DNA of 9,101 bases from Armatimonadota bacterium. Its GTDB lineage: Bacteria; Sysuimicrobiota; Sysuimicrobiia; Sysuimicrobiales; Humicultoraceae. Location of the stretch: assembly GCA_016199305.1 (NCBI GenBank), contig JACQGZ010000265.1, positions 1 to 9,101 on the forward strand. The letters run 5' to 3'. The translations under genes were made by a program, and so were the position numbers. The notes beneath the pieces are model-generated. The model saw only the letters and a program-made list of their open reading frames with translations, searched no databases and was not told where the DNA came from. Below are positions 1 through 6,978 of this stretch, in pieces; the first letter of the stretch is position 1; each line of letters opens with the position of its first letter.

Positions 1-829
1 CCGGGACCCCGGCCGCCACGATGGCCTCTCCGCCGTCCTTGATGAAGAGCCGCCCCGCCGCCGCCCGCATCAGGACCGTATTGGACCGGCCGGTCCCCGC
101 CACCATCTCCGGGAACCGCATCATCGCGTCGGTCACCACCGGCGCCGCTGTCTGCCAGGGCGCCGCCAGCGGTGAGGGGTCGGCCAGCCGGGCGAAGGCG
201 GTCGCCAGTTCACGCAGGGAGATGTGAAAGGTGGGAGCGCCGCAGCCGTCCACGGCGGCGGTGACGACGGCCGTGGGGCTCCCCGTGAGCGCGAGGAGGG
301 CCTCGACGATCCGTCGCTGCACCGGGTGCTCCGGGGCGAGATAGCCGTCGACTGCCCACCCGTGGCCGCGGGCCAGCGCCAGCATCCCCGCGTGCTTCCC
401 CGAGCAGTTGTCGTGCACCGCCCGCGGCGCCTCGCCGCGAAGCCGCATCGCCTCCGCCGTCGGCTGATGAAAAGGGAAGTGGCCGCCGCACTGCAGGGCG
501 GCCTCGTCCAGGTCGATCTTGCGCAGGATCGAGCGGACCGCGTCCACGTGAACGTCTTCTCCGCTGTGCGAGCCGCAGGCGATCGCCACTTCGGAAGGGG
601 TGAGGCCAAAGCGCTCGACGGCCCCGTCGGCGACCAGCGGGAGGGCCTGCAGCGGCTTGATGGCGGAGCGGGCGAAGGTGCGCAGGTCCGGATCGCCGCA
701 GGCCGCCACCACCACCCCCCGCCCATCGACGGCGGCCACCGCGCCCCGGTGGACAGACTCCACCGCGGTGCCCCGGCGCACTTCGGCAAGGATCGGGGAG
801 CTTAATGCCTGAAGGATCGGGGAGCTCAA
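1..829 (-). CDS. L-asparaginase II family (rhizobial ReAV-type), C-terminus outside window
   Basis: Likely hydrolyses L-asparagine to aspartate and ammonia in the cytoplasm. I read 276 codons; family members are about 320-340 residues, so some 50-60 C-terminal residues lie past the left edge. Counting from the TTG at 829, the visible hallmarks are the SAIK tetrad (S55, K58), GSHSGE (S87), NCSGKHAGML (C142, K145), DGCGAP (C196) and FIKDGG (K264). As I recall, the Rhizobium etli ReAV enzyme uses two Ser-Lys pairs plus a Cys-Lys-Cys zinc site at matching spacing, so all key residues appear present. This family is unrelated to the E. coli AnsA/AnsB fold. The start is uncertain: no ATG is in frame upstream of AEVRRG, and TTG 829 lies 19 bp after the upstream gene's stop without a clear Shine-Dalgarno. 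The first 16 codons come from a 24-bp tandem duplication. Last visible gene of the operon. Confidence 0.88.
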   Translation of the reverse strand, partial: MSSPILQALSSPILAEVRRGTAVESVHRGAVAAVDGRGVVVAACGDPDLRTFARSAIKPLQALPLVADGAVERFGLTPSEVAIACGSHSGEDVHVDAVRSILRKIDLDEAALQCGGHFPFHQPTAEAMRLRGEAPRAVHDNCSGKHAGMLALARGHGWAVDGYLAPEHPVQRRIVEALLALTGSPTAVVTAAVDGCGAPTFHISLRELATAFARLADPSPLAAPWQTAAPVVTDAMMRFPEMVAGTGRSNTVLMRAAAGRLFIKDGGEAIVAAGVP

Positions 830-835
830 TGCCTG
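788..835. repeat. 24-bp tandem duplication at the asparaginase 5' end
   Basis: Two adjacent 24-bp copies, 788-811 and 812-835, differ at one base (T at 803, C at 827). The unit is eight codons long, so on the minus strand it duplicates the peptide LSSPILQA/LSSPILAE in frame. The differing base makes the outer copy read TTG, a possible start, and the inner copy read TTA, which cannot start. Confidence 0.9.
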
Positions 836-848
836 ATGGAGGGCGGGA

Positions 849-1589
849 TCACCGTCTGGCTGGATCGGTCGTGCGGGAGCGGGCCGCGCGCGCGGCTTCG
901 ACGAAGGCGGCGAAGAGCGCGGCCTGACGCGGATCGGTGCGTGCCATGCGCTCGGGATGCCACTGGACGCTCAGCAGGAAGGGGTCGTCCGGGGCCTCGA
1001 GCGCCTCGATCAGCCCATCCTCGGCGGTCCCCACCACGCGCAGGCCCGGGGCCGGGCGATCCACCACCTGGTGATGGAAGGAATTCACCGACACCTCTTC
1101 CGCGCCCAGGATGGCCGCCAGTCGTGAGTCGGGGGCGATCCGCACGCGGTGGACCGGCTCCCACTCCGGCGGTTCCGGATCTCGGCGCCGCTGGTAGTGG
1201 ATCGGGACCGCGATGCCGCGCAGGGAGAGGTCCTGCACCAGCGTGCCGCCGAGGGCGACGTTGAGCGCCTGATGGCCCCGGCAGATGCCGAGGACCGGGA
1301 GGCCCTGCGCCAGTGCCGCGCCCACCACCACCATCTCCAGGCGGTCGCGCTCCCCGTCGATCTCCACGGTCTCGGCGACGCGCGGATCGAGCGCTTGATC
1401 GTAGAGGCTGGGGTGGAGATCGAGGCCGCCGGCCAGCAGCAGGCCGTCGGCCCCCGCCAGCCCCGCGGGCCCGGTCTCCGGCGTCACCAGGAGGGGCCTC
1501 CCTCCGGCCGCCGCGATCGCGTCAAGGTAGCGGTCGGGCGTCCGGGGGGCCCGGCGCGGCCAGGTGACGGCAATCCGGGGCGCGCTCAC
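849..1589 (-). CDS. Gamma-glutamyl-gamma-aminobutyrate hydrolase family protein (peptidase C26, class I GATase-like)
   Basis: A 246-residue cytoplasmic amidohydrolase of the PuuD/peptidase C26 family, which cleaves gamma-glutamyl amide bonds, for example gamma-glutamyl-GABA in putrescine degradation. The N-terminal strand IAVTWP is followed by LAGGLDLHPSLY (52-63), the family's oxyanion-region signature. The nucleophile elbow GICRGHQ gives catalytic Cys103, and SVQWHPE supplies His211 and Glu213, completing a Cys-His-Glu triad. Length is normal for the family. The start is GTG at 1589, four bases after the stop of the upstream gene. The exact substrate cannot be read from sequence; no other putrescine-pathway gene is visible, so a general gamma-glutamyl or peptide amidase role alongside 5-oxoprolinase and asparaginase is equally likely. 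Confidence 0.88.
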   Translation of the reverse strand: MSAPRIAVTWPRRAPRTPDRYLDAIAAAGGRPLLVTPETGPAGLAGADGLLLAGGLDLHPSLYDQALDPRVAETVEIDGERDRLEMVVVGAALAQGLPVLGICRGHQALNVALGGTLVQDLSLRGIAVPIHYQRRRDPEPPEWEPVHRVRIAPDSRLAAILGAEEVSVNSFHHQVVDRPAPGLRVVGTAEDGLIEALEAPDDPFLLSVQWHPERMARTDPRQAALFAAFVEAARAARSRTTDPARR

Positions 1590-1593
1590 CGGT

Positions 1594-2337
1594 TCAGGGC
1601 CGCGTGTCGGCGCAGATGCTGCAGAGCGAGGGATCGGGATCGCTGCTGATGATCACATCCTCGCGGGTGAGGCGCACCGAGCGAAACGTGAAGATCACCG
1701 GCCAGTCCTGTTGGGCCAGGATGGGGTTGAACTGCCGTTCGAGGAGGCGCAGCAGCGCCGCCGGCACCGGGAAGCCGTTCACGCGCAGGCTCTCCACCTG
1801 GAAGAAGAGATCGCGCGTCCCCTCGACCGCGAAGGTGCCTTTCATCTCGACGCGGTTGGGCCGGTTGAACAACGGCACGGTGCCGGTCCCGTAGAGGGCG
1901 CTGCCGTCCGACCAGAGGCGGATGTCGTCGTAGGCGCTGGCGGCGATGAAGAATTGCTCCAGGCTGCGCAGGCTCACCCGCAGGTAGATCGAAGCCGACC
2001 GCGTGGACTCGACCCGGAAGACCCCCTGTCGGAAGGCCGGCACGTTGAGGGTGACCCCGCGCAGCCGCGTCCAGCCCTCGTCCACGAGCAGGCCGCCGTT
2101 GGCGACTCGCGCCCGCCGGGCGTAGAAACTGATCCGGGCATAGCCGCCCTCGTAGAGATCGGGGACGGCGTCGATGCGCAGGACCTCCGCCCCGCGGAAG
2201 AAGCCGGCGATCGCCCGCGTCAACTGGGGATCGCTCTCGCCGCGGGCCGGGACCGCGGTCGCCGTCAGCGCCACCGCGGCAAGAAGCAGCGTCGCACACG
2301 CGGCGTGGAGCCTCGACCGTCCCATTCGCATGCTCAA
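1594..2337 (-). CDS. Secreted LmeA-like (DUF2993) phospholipid-binding family protein, tentative
   Basis: A protein of about 245 residues with an arginine-containing N-terminus, a hydrophobic segment (LLLAAVALTA) and a small-residue region ending near VPARG, which together form a signal peptide. No lipobox is evident. The mature part alternates beta-type segments and carries VNGFPVPAALLRLLERQFNP, which resembles the LmeA/DUF2993 family of envelope lipid-binding proteins known from mycobacterial mannan/lipomannan assembly and from cyanobacteria. The family call is by pattern only. The C-terminus ends in a short CSIC pair. Three in-frame starts exist: TTG 2337 (overlapping the upstream TGA by 4 bp), ATG 2331 and ATG 2325. 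A GGGGGG stretch lies 5 bp before the TTG and 11 bp before ATG 2331. All three leave the signal peptide intact. It is the only predicted exported protein in the operon. Confidence 0.68.
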   Translation of the reverse strand: MSMRMGRSRLHAACATLLLAAVALTATAVPARGESDPQLTRAIAGFFRGAEVLRIDAVPDLYEGGYARISFYARRARVANGGLLVDEGWTRLRGVTLNVPAFRQGVFRVESTRSASIYLRVSLRSLEQFFIAASAYDDIRLWSDGSALYGTGTVPLFNRPNRVEMKGTFAVEGTRDLFFQVESLRVNGFPVPAALLRLLERQFNPILAQQDWPVIFTFRSVRLTREDVIISSDPDPSLCSICADTRP

Positions 2338-3329
2338 TCCGGCCCCCCGAGGGTCTGCGCGTGGGCGAAGAGCGCGGGCACCCCGCCGGTGTGCCAGAAC
2401 AGCACCGTCTGGCCGCGCGCAAAGGTCCGGCGCCGGACCAGATCGATCAAACCCGCCATCGCTTTGCCCGTGTACACGGGGTCGAGGAGGATCCCCTCCG
2501 TCCGCGCCACCATCTTGATCGCTTCGATTGTGCCCAGAGTGGGGATGCCGTACCCCTCGCCGACGTAGTCATCATAGACGAGGACGTCCTCCGGGTGCAC
2601 CTCCCACTCGGTGCCCACGACCCGGCCCAGGTCGCGCACGATCCCGGTGACGCGCTGCGTCACCGTGGCGGCGGGCGGCCCGGCGCTGATCCCCACGACC
2701 GAGGCGCCGGCGCGGCTCCACTTGGCCGCGGTGAGCAGCCCCGACTGCGTGCCGCCGGAGGTGCTGGCGTGCACGATGGCGTCGGCGCGCACCCCGAGCG
2801 CATTCAGCTGCGCGAAGGCTTCCAGCCCCGCCTCCAGGTAGGCCGCGGCGCCGAGGCCGGTGGAGCCGCCGCGGGGGATGAGATAGGGGCGCCGGCCCCG
2901 GCCGGTGAGTTCACGGGCGAGGTCCTGGACGACCCCCATCAGCACGTACTCCTCGGTGGTGTTGATCAGCCGGACCTCCGCGCCCAGGATCCGGTCGAGC
3001 AGCAGGTTGCCCTGCGCCTCGGCCGGCTCCTCCCCGCTGAGGACCAGGATCGCCTCCCAGCCCAGGAGGCGCGCGGCCGCGGCGGTCATGCGGGCGTGAT
3101 TGGACTGCATCGCCCCGACGGTGATGATGACGTCCGCGCCCTGCGCGCGCGCCTCGCCCAGCAGCAGTTCCAGTTTGCGGGCCTTGTTGCCGCCCAGGGC
3201 CAGCCCGGTGAGGTCGTCCCGCTTGATCAGGATGCGCGGGCCGCCCAGGTAGGCGCTGAGGCGGCTCGCCTCCTGGAGAGGCGTGGGCCGCACGGCCAGG
3301 GGCACGCGGGGGAGATGACCGAGTTGCAT
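2334..3329 (-). CDS. dcyD: D-cysteine desulfhydrase (PLP-dependent, ACC deaminase/D-cysteine desulfhydrase family)
   Basis: A 331-residue fold-type II PLP enzyme predicted to convert D-cysteine to pyruvate, sulfide and ammonia. The PLP lysine is K49 in GGNKARKLE. QSNHAR (75-80) is the substrate/cofactor loop, RGGSTG (153-158) follows, and STSGGTQSG (189-197) is the phosphate-binding loop. Two positions separate this activity from ACC deaminase: ACC deaminases have VYEGK and HLGG, whereas this protein has DPVYTGK (T287) and HTGG (T314), so D-cysteine desulfhydrase is favoured. Other D-amino acids such as beta-chloro-D-alanine could also be substrates. The ATG at 3329 starts 6 bp after the stop of the PxpBC gene, and the stop overlaps the next gene's TTG start. 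An alanine racemase in the same operon supports a D-amino-acid theme. Confidence 0.85.
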   Translation of the reverse strand: MQLGHLPRVPLAVRPTPLQEASRLSAYLGGPRILIKRDDLTGLALGGNKARKLELLLGEARAQGADVIITVGAMQSNHARMTAAAARLLGWEAILVLSGEEPAEAQGNLLLDRILGAEVRLINTTEEYVLMGVVQDLARELTGRGRRPYLIPRGGSTGLGAAAYLEAGLEAFAQLNALGVRADAIVHASTSGGTQSGLLTAAKWSRAGASVVGISAGPPAATVTQRVTGIVRDLGRVVGTEWEVHPEDVLVYDDYVGEGYGIPTLGTIEAIKMVARTEGILLDPVYTGKAMAGLIDLVRRRTFARGQTVLFWHTGGVPALFAHAQTLGGPD

Positions 3330-3335
3330 GCGGCT

Positions 3336-4931
3336 CTAGGCGGGGGCCGCCAGATCGGCGGCCGTCACCGCGCGGAAGCGGATGCGCCGCCCCGGGGCCG
3401 CCTGCGCCAGATGCGGCAGGTCCGCGGAGACGACGGTGGCGATCTTGGGATAGCCGCCCGTGGTCGGCCCATCGGTCATCAGCACGATCGGCTGCCCGTC
3501 CCCCGGGATCTGGATCGATCCCGGCAGGACGCCCTCCGGGAGGATCTCCGCCGGCCCGGTGTGCGGGATCGGTGGACCCTCCAGGCGGTATCCGGTCCGG
3601 TCGATCTGCCGCGTGACGCGATAGACCTCGCTGAGCAAGCGGCGGAACCCTTCCCCCGTGAAGTGCGCTTCCTGCGGCCCCGGGATCACGCGAATTACCA
3701 GCGGATCATCCGAAACCGGAACCGATCCAGGGACGCGGCGGGGCTGATCGGCGAGTTCTCCCCGCGCCAGAAGGTCTCCTGTTCTCAGCGGCCGGCCCCG
3801 CAGGCCACCGAACCCTCCCCGCAGATAGGTCGAGCGGCTCCCCAGCACGGGCGGGACGTCGATCCCGCCGGCCACCGCGACGTATCCCCACGTCGCCATG
3901 CCCCTGCGGCGCAGTTCGAGGACCTGCCCGCGGCGCAGCGTCACCGGCGCCTCCGGGTCGGCCGGCCAGCCGTCGATCGTCGGCTCCCATCCGGGACCGG
4001 CCACCGCGCAGGCGGCCTGATCCACCGCGGCCAGCGCCGGCGCCGGCCAGGTCACCTCGAGTACCGCGGCGCCTTCGGGATTGCCCGCCCGCCGGTTCGC
4101 CAGCGCGGCGCCGCCGGGATCCATCGGTCCGGACCACGGGACCCCCAGCCGCCGGTGGCCGCGACGCCCGCCGTCCTGTACCGTGGCCGCCATTCCGGGC
4201 TCACGCACAGCCAGCACGGGACGGTGCGGTGGTGGCAGACCCGGTGTTCGATCCTTCCCCGAAGAGGCCGGGGGGGCCGGCCCCTCGCCGACGGAGGCGA
4301 AGCGCACGCGGTCCCCGGGCTCGCACAGCGCCGGCCGCTCGGCGGCGGGATCGAAGAGGCGCAGAGGAGTCCACCCGATGAGATGCCATCCCCCGGGGGT
4401 CTCCTGAGGATAGATCCCCGTGAGCCGGTCGGCGATCGCCACGCTGCCCGCAGGCACGCGCGTACGCGGGGAGGGGCGGCGCGGCAGACGGAGCGCGTCG
4501 GGAATGACGCCGAGATACGGAAAGCCCGGGGCGAAGCCGACCATGTAGACCAGGTACGTCTGCGCGCGATGGAGATCGATCACCGCGTCCTCCGCCAGCC
4601 CGACGCGCCGCGCGACCTCCGGCAGATCCGGTCCCCTCCGCCCTCCGTAGACCACCGGCACCGAGATCTCCCGCCCCTCCGGCAGCGCCGTGGGGGCGAA
4701 CCGTTCGAGATTTCTCTGCACCTCCGCGACGAACCGGGAACGGTCGGCGCCGTCCGCCAAGATGATCAGCAGCGTGCGGAAGGCCGGCACCGTCTCCGCC
4801 ACGTCCGGATGCGCCGAGAGATGCCGGTCCGCCGCGCGCACCTGCGCGCTGATGGCGGGATCCACCTCCGGCGCGAACTCCACGAGAAACGCCCGTTCCC
4901 CGACCGGGCGGAGGCGGGGCCAGGCGGTCAT
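3336..4931 (-). CDS. pxpBC: Fused 5-oxoprolinase subunits PxpB-PxpC (KipI-KipA fusion)
   Basis: A 531-residue fusion. Residues 1-215 are the KipI/PxpB (allophanate hydrolase subunit 1-like) domain, with VPVVYGGRRGPDL (91-103), VGFAPGFPYLG (131-141) and SVAIADRLTGIYPQETPGGW (163-182). A proline-rich linker spans about 216-237. Residues 238-531 are the KipA/PxpC (subunit 2-like) domain, with GMAATVQDGGRRG (246-258), GVPWSGPMD (263-271), SRSTYLRGGFGG (365-376) and MTDGPTTGGYPKIA (485-498). With the LamB/YcsF protein PxpA, such proteins form the ATP-dependent 5-oxoprolinase that recycles 5-oxoproline to glutamate. PxpA is not in this window and may be elsewhere. The ATG at 4931 shares one base with the pheA stop (TGATG). 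The open frame continues upstream as far as 5447, but that part is only a shadow of pheA. A carboxylase-associated role is a less likely alternative. Confidence 0.9.
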   Translation of the reverse strand: MTAWPRLRPVGERAFLVEFAPEVDPAISAQVRAADRHLSAHPDVAETVPAFRTLLIILADGADRSRFVAEVQRNLERFAPTALPEGREISVPVVYGGRRGPDLPEVARRVGLAEDAVIDLHRAQTYLVYMVGFAPGFPYLGVIPDALRLPRRPSPRTRVPAGSVAIADRLTGIYPQETPGGWHLIGWTPLRLFDPAAERPALCEPGDRVRFASVGEGPAPPASSGKDRTPGLPPPHRPVLAVREPGMAATVQDGGRRGHRRLGVPWSGPMDPGGAALANRRAGNPEGAAVLEVTWPAPALAAVDQAACAVAGPGWEPTIDGWPADPEAPVTLRRGQVLELRRRGMATWGYVAVAGGIDVPPVLGSRSTYLRGGFGGLRGRPLRTGDLLARGELADQPRRVPGSVPVSDDPLVIRVIPGPQEAHFTGEGFRRLLSEVYRVTRQIDRTGYRLEGPPIPHTGPAEILPEGVLPGSIQIPGDGQPIVLMTDGPTTGGYPKIATVVSADLPHLAQAAPGRRIRFRAVTAADLAAPA

Positions 4932-5788
4932 CAGCGAAGCGCGCGGGGGTATGAGCCCAGCACGCGCACGAAGGTGGCCACCGCCCGCAGGTCGGCCAGC
5001 GCCTGCGCCATTGCCGGCTCCCCGGCGTGGGCGTCGATATCCACGTAGAAGATGTACTCCCAGGGCGCGGCCTCCCCCACGGGCGCGGCGGCCAGGTCGC
5101 GCGCCGGCCGGGACTCGAGCTTCGAGAGATTCAGCTCGCGGCTGGCGAAGACACCCAGAGCGCGGTGGAGCGCGCCGGGCGCGTTGGCCGTCCCGAAGAC
5201 GATCGAGGTCTTGGCGGGTGCGGACGGGGGCGCCGCCTCCCGCGCCAGGAGCAGGAAGCGGGTGAGGTTCTGCGCCGCGGTCTGAATGGCCTCCGCCAGG
5301 ACGATGAGCCCGTACAGGCCCGCCGCCCGCCGGCTGGCGATCGCGGCGGTCCCCGGCAGCCGTTCCTCGGCGACACGGCGTGCGCTCCCGGCGGTGTCGT
5401 ACTCGGGTACGGGCTGCAGCCCGTGCGCCTCGAGGAAGGCGGCGCACTGGGCCAGCGCCTGGGGGTGAGAGAGCGCGCGCGTGATGGTCGTGAGTGTCTC
5501 CCCCGGGAGTGCAAGGAGGCAGTGGTTCACCCGGTGGGTGAGCTCACCGACGATGACCAGGGGCGAGGTCAGCAGCAGGTCATACGTCTCATTGATGCTT
5601 CCCGCGTAGGAGTTCTCCACGGGGACGATCCCGCCGGTGGCCTCACCCGATTCCACGGAAGCGAAGACCTCGCCGAGGGAACGGCGGGGGATGCGCTCCA
5701 CCTCTCCGAAGACCGTGGCCACGGCCTCATCGCTGTAGGCGCCGGGCTCGCCCTGAAAGGCGATCCGAGAGGCGGACACCCCCGTCAC
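4931..5788 (-). CDS. pheA: Prephenate dehydratase (monofunctional, with ACT domain)
   Basis: Converts prephenate to phenylpyruvate, the committed step to phenylalanine, in the cytoplasm. It has 285 residues, the normal size of a monofunctional enzyme without a chorismate mutase domain. The catalytic domain shows IAFQGEPGAYSDEA (9-22), VPVENSYAGSINETYDLL (55-72), SHPQALAQC (107-115), YDTAGSA (130-136) and the TRF catalytic motif (176-178). A C-terminal ACT regulatory domain follows, with GALH (205-208) and LESRPA (224-229), the GALV- and ESRP-type phenylalanine-binding motifs, so feedback inhibition by phenylalanine is expected. The start is GTG 5788, overlapping the alr stop as GTGA. A second in-frame GTG at 5779 could also serve. 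No other aromatic-pathway gene is in the window. Confidence 0.95.
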   Translation of the reverse strand: MTGVSASRIAFQGEPGAYSDEAVATVFGEVERIPRRSLGEVFASVESGEATGGIVPVENSYAGSINETYDLLLTSPLVIVGELTHRVNHCLLALPGETLTTITRALSHPQALAQCAAFLEAHGLQPVPEYDTAGSARRVAEERLPGTAAIASRRAAGLYGLIVLAEAIQTAAQNLTRFLLLAREAAPPSAPAKTSIVFGTANAPGALHRALGVFASRELNLSKLESRPARDLAAAPVGEAAPWEYIFYVDIDAHAGEPAMAQALADLRAVATFVRVLGSYPRALR

Positions 5789-6978
5789 GCGCGCGGGACT
5801 CCGGCCGGCGGATGGAGGGCGGCCACGCCCTCGGCGGTCACCAGATCCCGCACGCCCACCACCCGGTCCCCGACGCGGTAGACCCGCCGGACCCGCGGCG
5901 CGATACCTGTGAGGATCTCATAGGAGATCGTGGACGCCCCCTCGGCCACCTCGTCCACCGGCAGCCCCGGGCCAAAGACCATGACCGGATCCCCGGGCGC
6001 CGCCTCCGACCGGTCTCCACTCCCCACATCCAGCGTCACGTACTCCATGTTCACCCGCCCGACGACGGGGTAGCGGCGGCCCTCGATCACCATCTGTCCG
6101 CGATTGCTGAGCGCGCGGGGATACCCGTCGCCGTAGCCGATGGTGACCGTGGCGATCCAGATCGGCGAAGCGGCCCGGAAGGTGCGGCCGTACCCCACCG
6201 TGGTGCCGGCGGCGACCTGCCGCACCTGGGCGACCTTCGCCCACAACGTCATCGCCGGACGGAGCGCGCTCCCTGCCGCCAGATGCGGCGCCGGCAGGAG
6301 CCCGTAGAGGCCCAGGCCGAGGCGGACCAGGTCGAGGCGCGTCTCGGGATGCTGCATCAGCGCCGCGGTGGCGGCGGCGTGCCGCACCGCGCGGGGGAAA
6401 CGTGCCCGCACCGCCTCCGCCGCCGGAGCGAACCGGTCCAGCTGTTGATGCGTGAAAGCGGGATCGTCCTCGGCGGCGGCCAGGTGGGTGAAGACGCCGT
6501 CCACGAACAGCCCGAGGCCGGCGGCCAGGTCGGCCGCCTTCGTCGCGCCCTCGGGAGGGAAACCGAGGCGCGTCATGCCCGTGTCCACTTTGAGATGCAC
6601 CCGCGCGGGCGCCCCCCGGCGCCTCGCCGCGGCGCCGGCGCCGCGGAGGCCCGCCTCATCGAAGGCGGTGACCATGAGCTCGGCGGCAAGCGCGGCCTCC
6701 TCCTCCCCGTGCGCCGGGCCCAGCACCAGAATCGGCGCGCGGATGCCCGCGCGCCGGAGGAACAGCCCCTCGGCCACGGTCGCGGTTCCCAGCATCGCCG
6801 CTCCCGCCGCCTCCGCCGCCCGCGCGACGGCCACCGCGCCGTGGCCGTATCCGTCGGCCTTCACCACGGCCAGCACCTGCGCGGGACGCACCAGGGCGGC
6901 GACGGCGCCGAGGTTGTGGGCAATGGCGTCGAGATCGACCTCGGCCCAGGGTCGAAGGTCCGGCGGAACGCCGGTCAC
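5785..6978 (-). CDS. alr: Alanine racemase
   Basis: PLP-dependent interconversion of L- and D-alanine, supplying D-alanine for peptidoglycan. It has 397 residues, slightly longer than the usual 360-390. WAEVDLDAIAHNL (11-23) starts the barrel. The PLP lysine is K40 in AVVKADGYGHG. HLKVDTGMTRLG (128-139) holds the usually carbamylated lysine (K130) and the substrate arginine (R137). LVRLGLGLYG has R219 facing the pyridine nitrogen, and VGYGRT gives the second catalytic base Y263. The C-terminal segment GRVNMEYVTLDV has Glu where most racemases have Asp after the Met. The start is GTG 6978, overlapping the nnr stop as GTGA. The open frame extends to 7134, but that extension is low-complexity shadow of nnr. 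An alr gene directly after nnr is a familiar arrangement in Gram-positive-type bacteria. Confidence 0.95.
   Translation of the reverse strand: MTGVPPDLRPWAEVDLDAIAHNLGAVAALVRPAQVLAVVKADGYGHGAVAVARAAEAAGAAMLGTATVAEGLFLRRAGIRAPILVLGPAHGEEEAALAAELMVTAFDEAGLRGAGAAARRRGAPARVHLKVDTGMTRLGFPPEGATKAADLAAGLGLFVDGVFTHLAAAEDDPAFTHQQLDRFAPAAEAVRARFPRAVRHAAATAALMQHPETRLDLVRLGLGLYGLLPAPHLAAGSALRPAMTLWAKVAQVRQVAAGTTVGYGRTFRAASPIWIATVTIGYGDGYPRALSNRGQMVIEGRRYPVVGRVNMEYVTLDVGSGDRSEAAPGDPVMVFGPGLPVDEVAEGASTISYEILTGIAPRVRRVYRVGDRVVGVRDLVTAEGVAALHPPAGVPRA

Noticed and set aside
2361..5048. An 895-codon open frame on the plus strand.
   Set aside because: It lies opposite D-cysteine desulfhydrase, PxpBC and part of pheA. 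Its product is Arg/Pro/His/Asp-rich with no motif, as expected of an antisense shadow in high-GC DNA.
4932..5447. N-terminal extension of the PxpBC frame.
   Set aside because: It overlaps pheA in another frame and is low-complexity Arg/Gly. The KipI domain starts right at ATG 4931.
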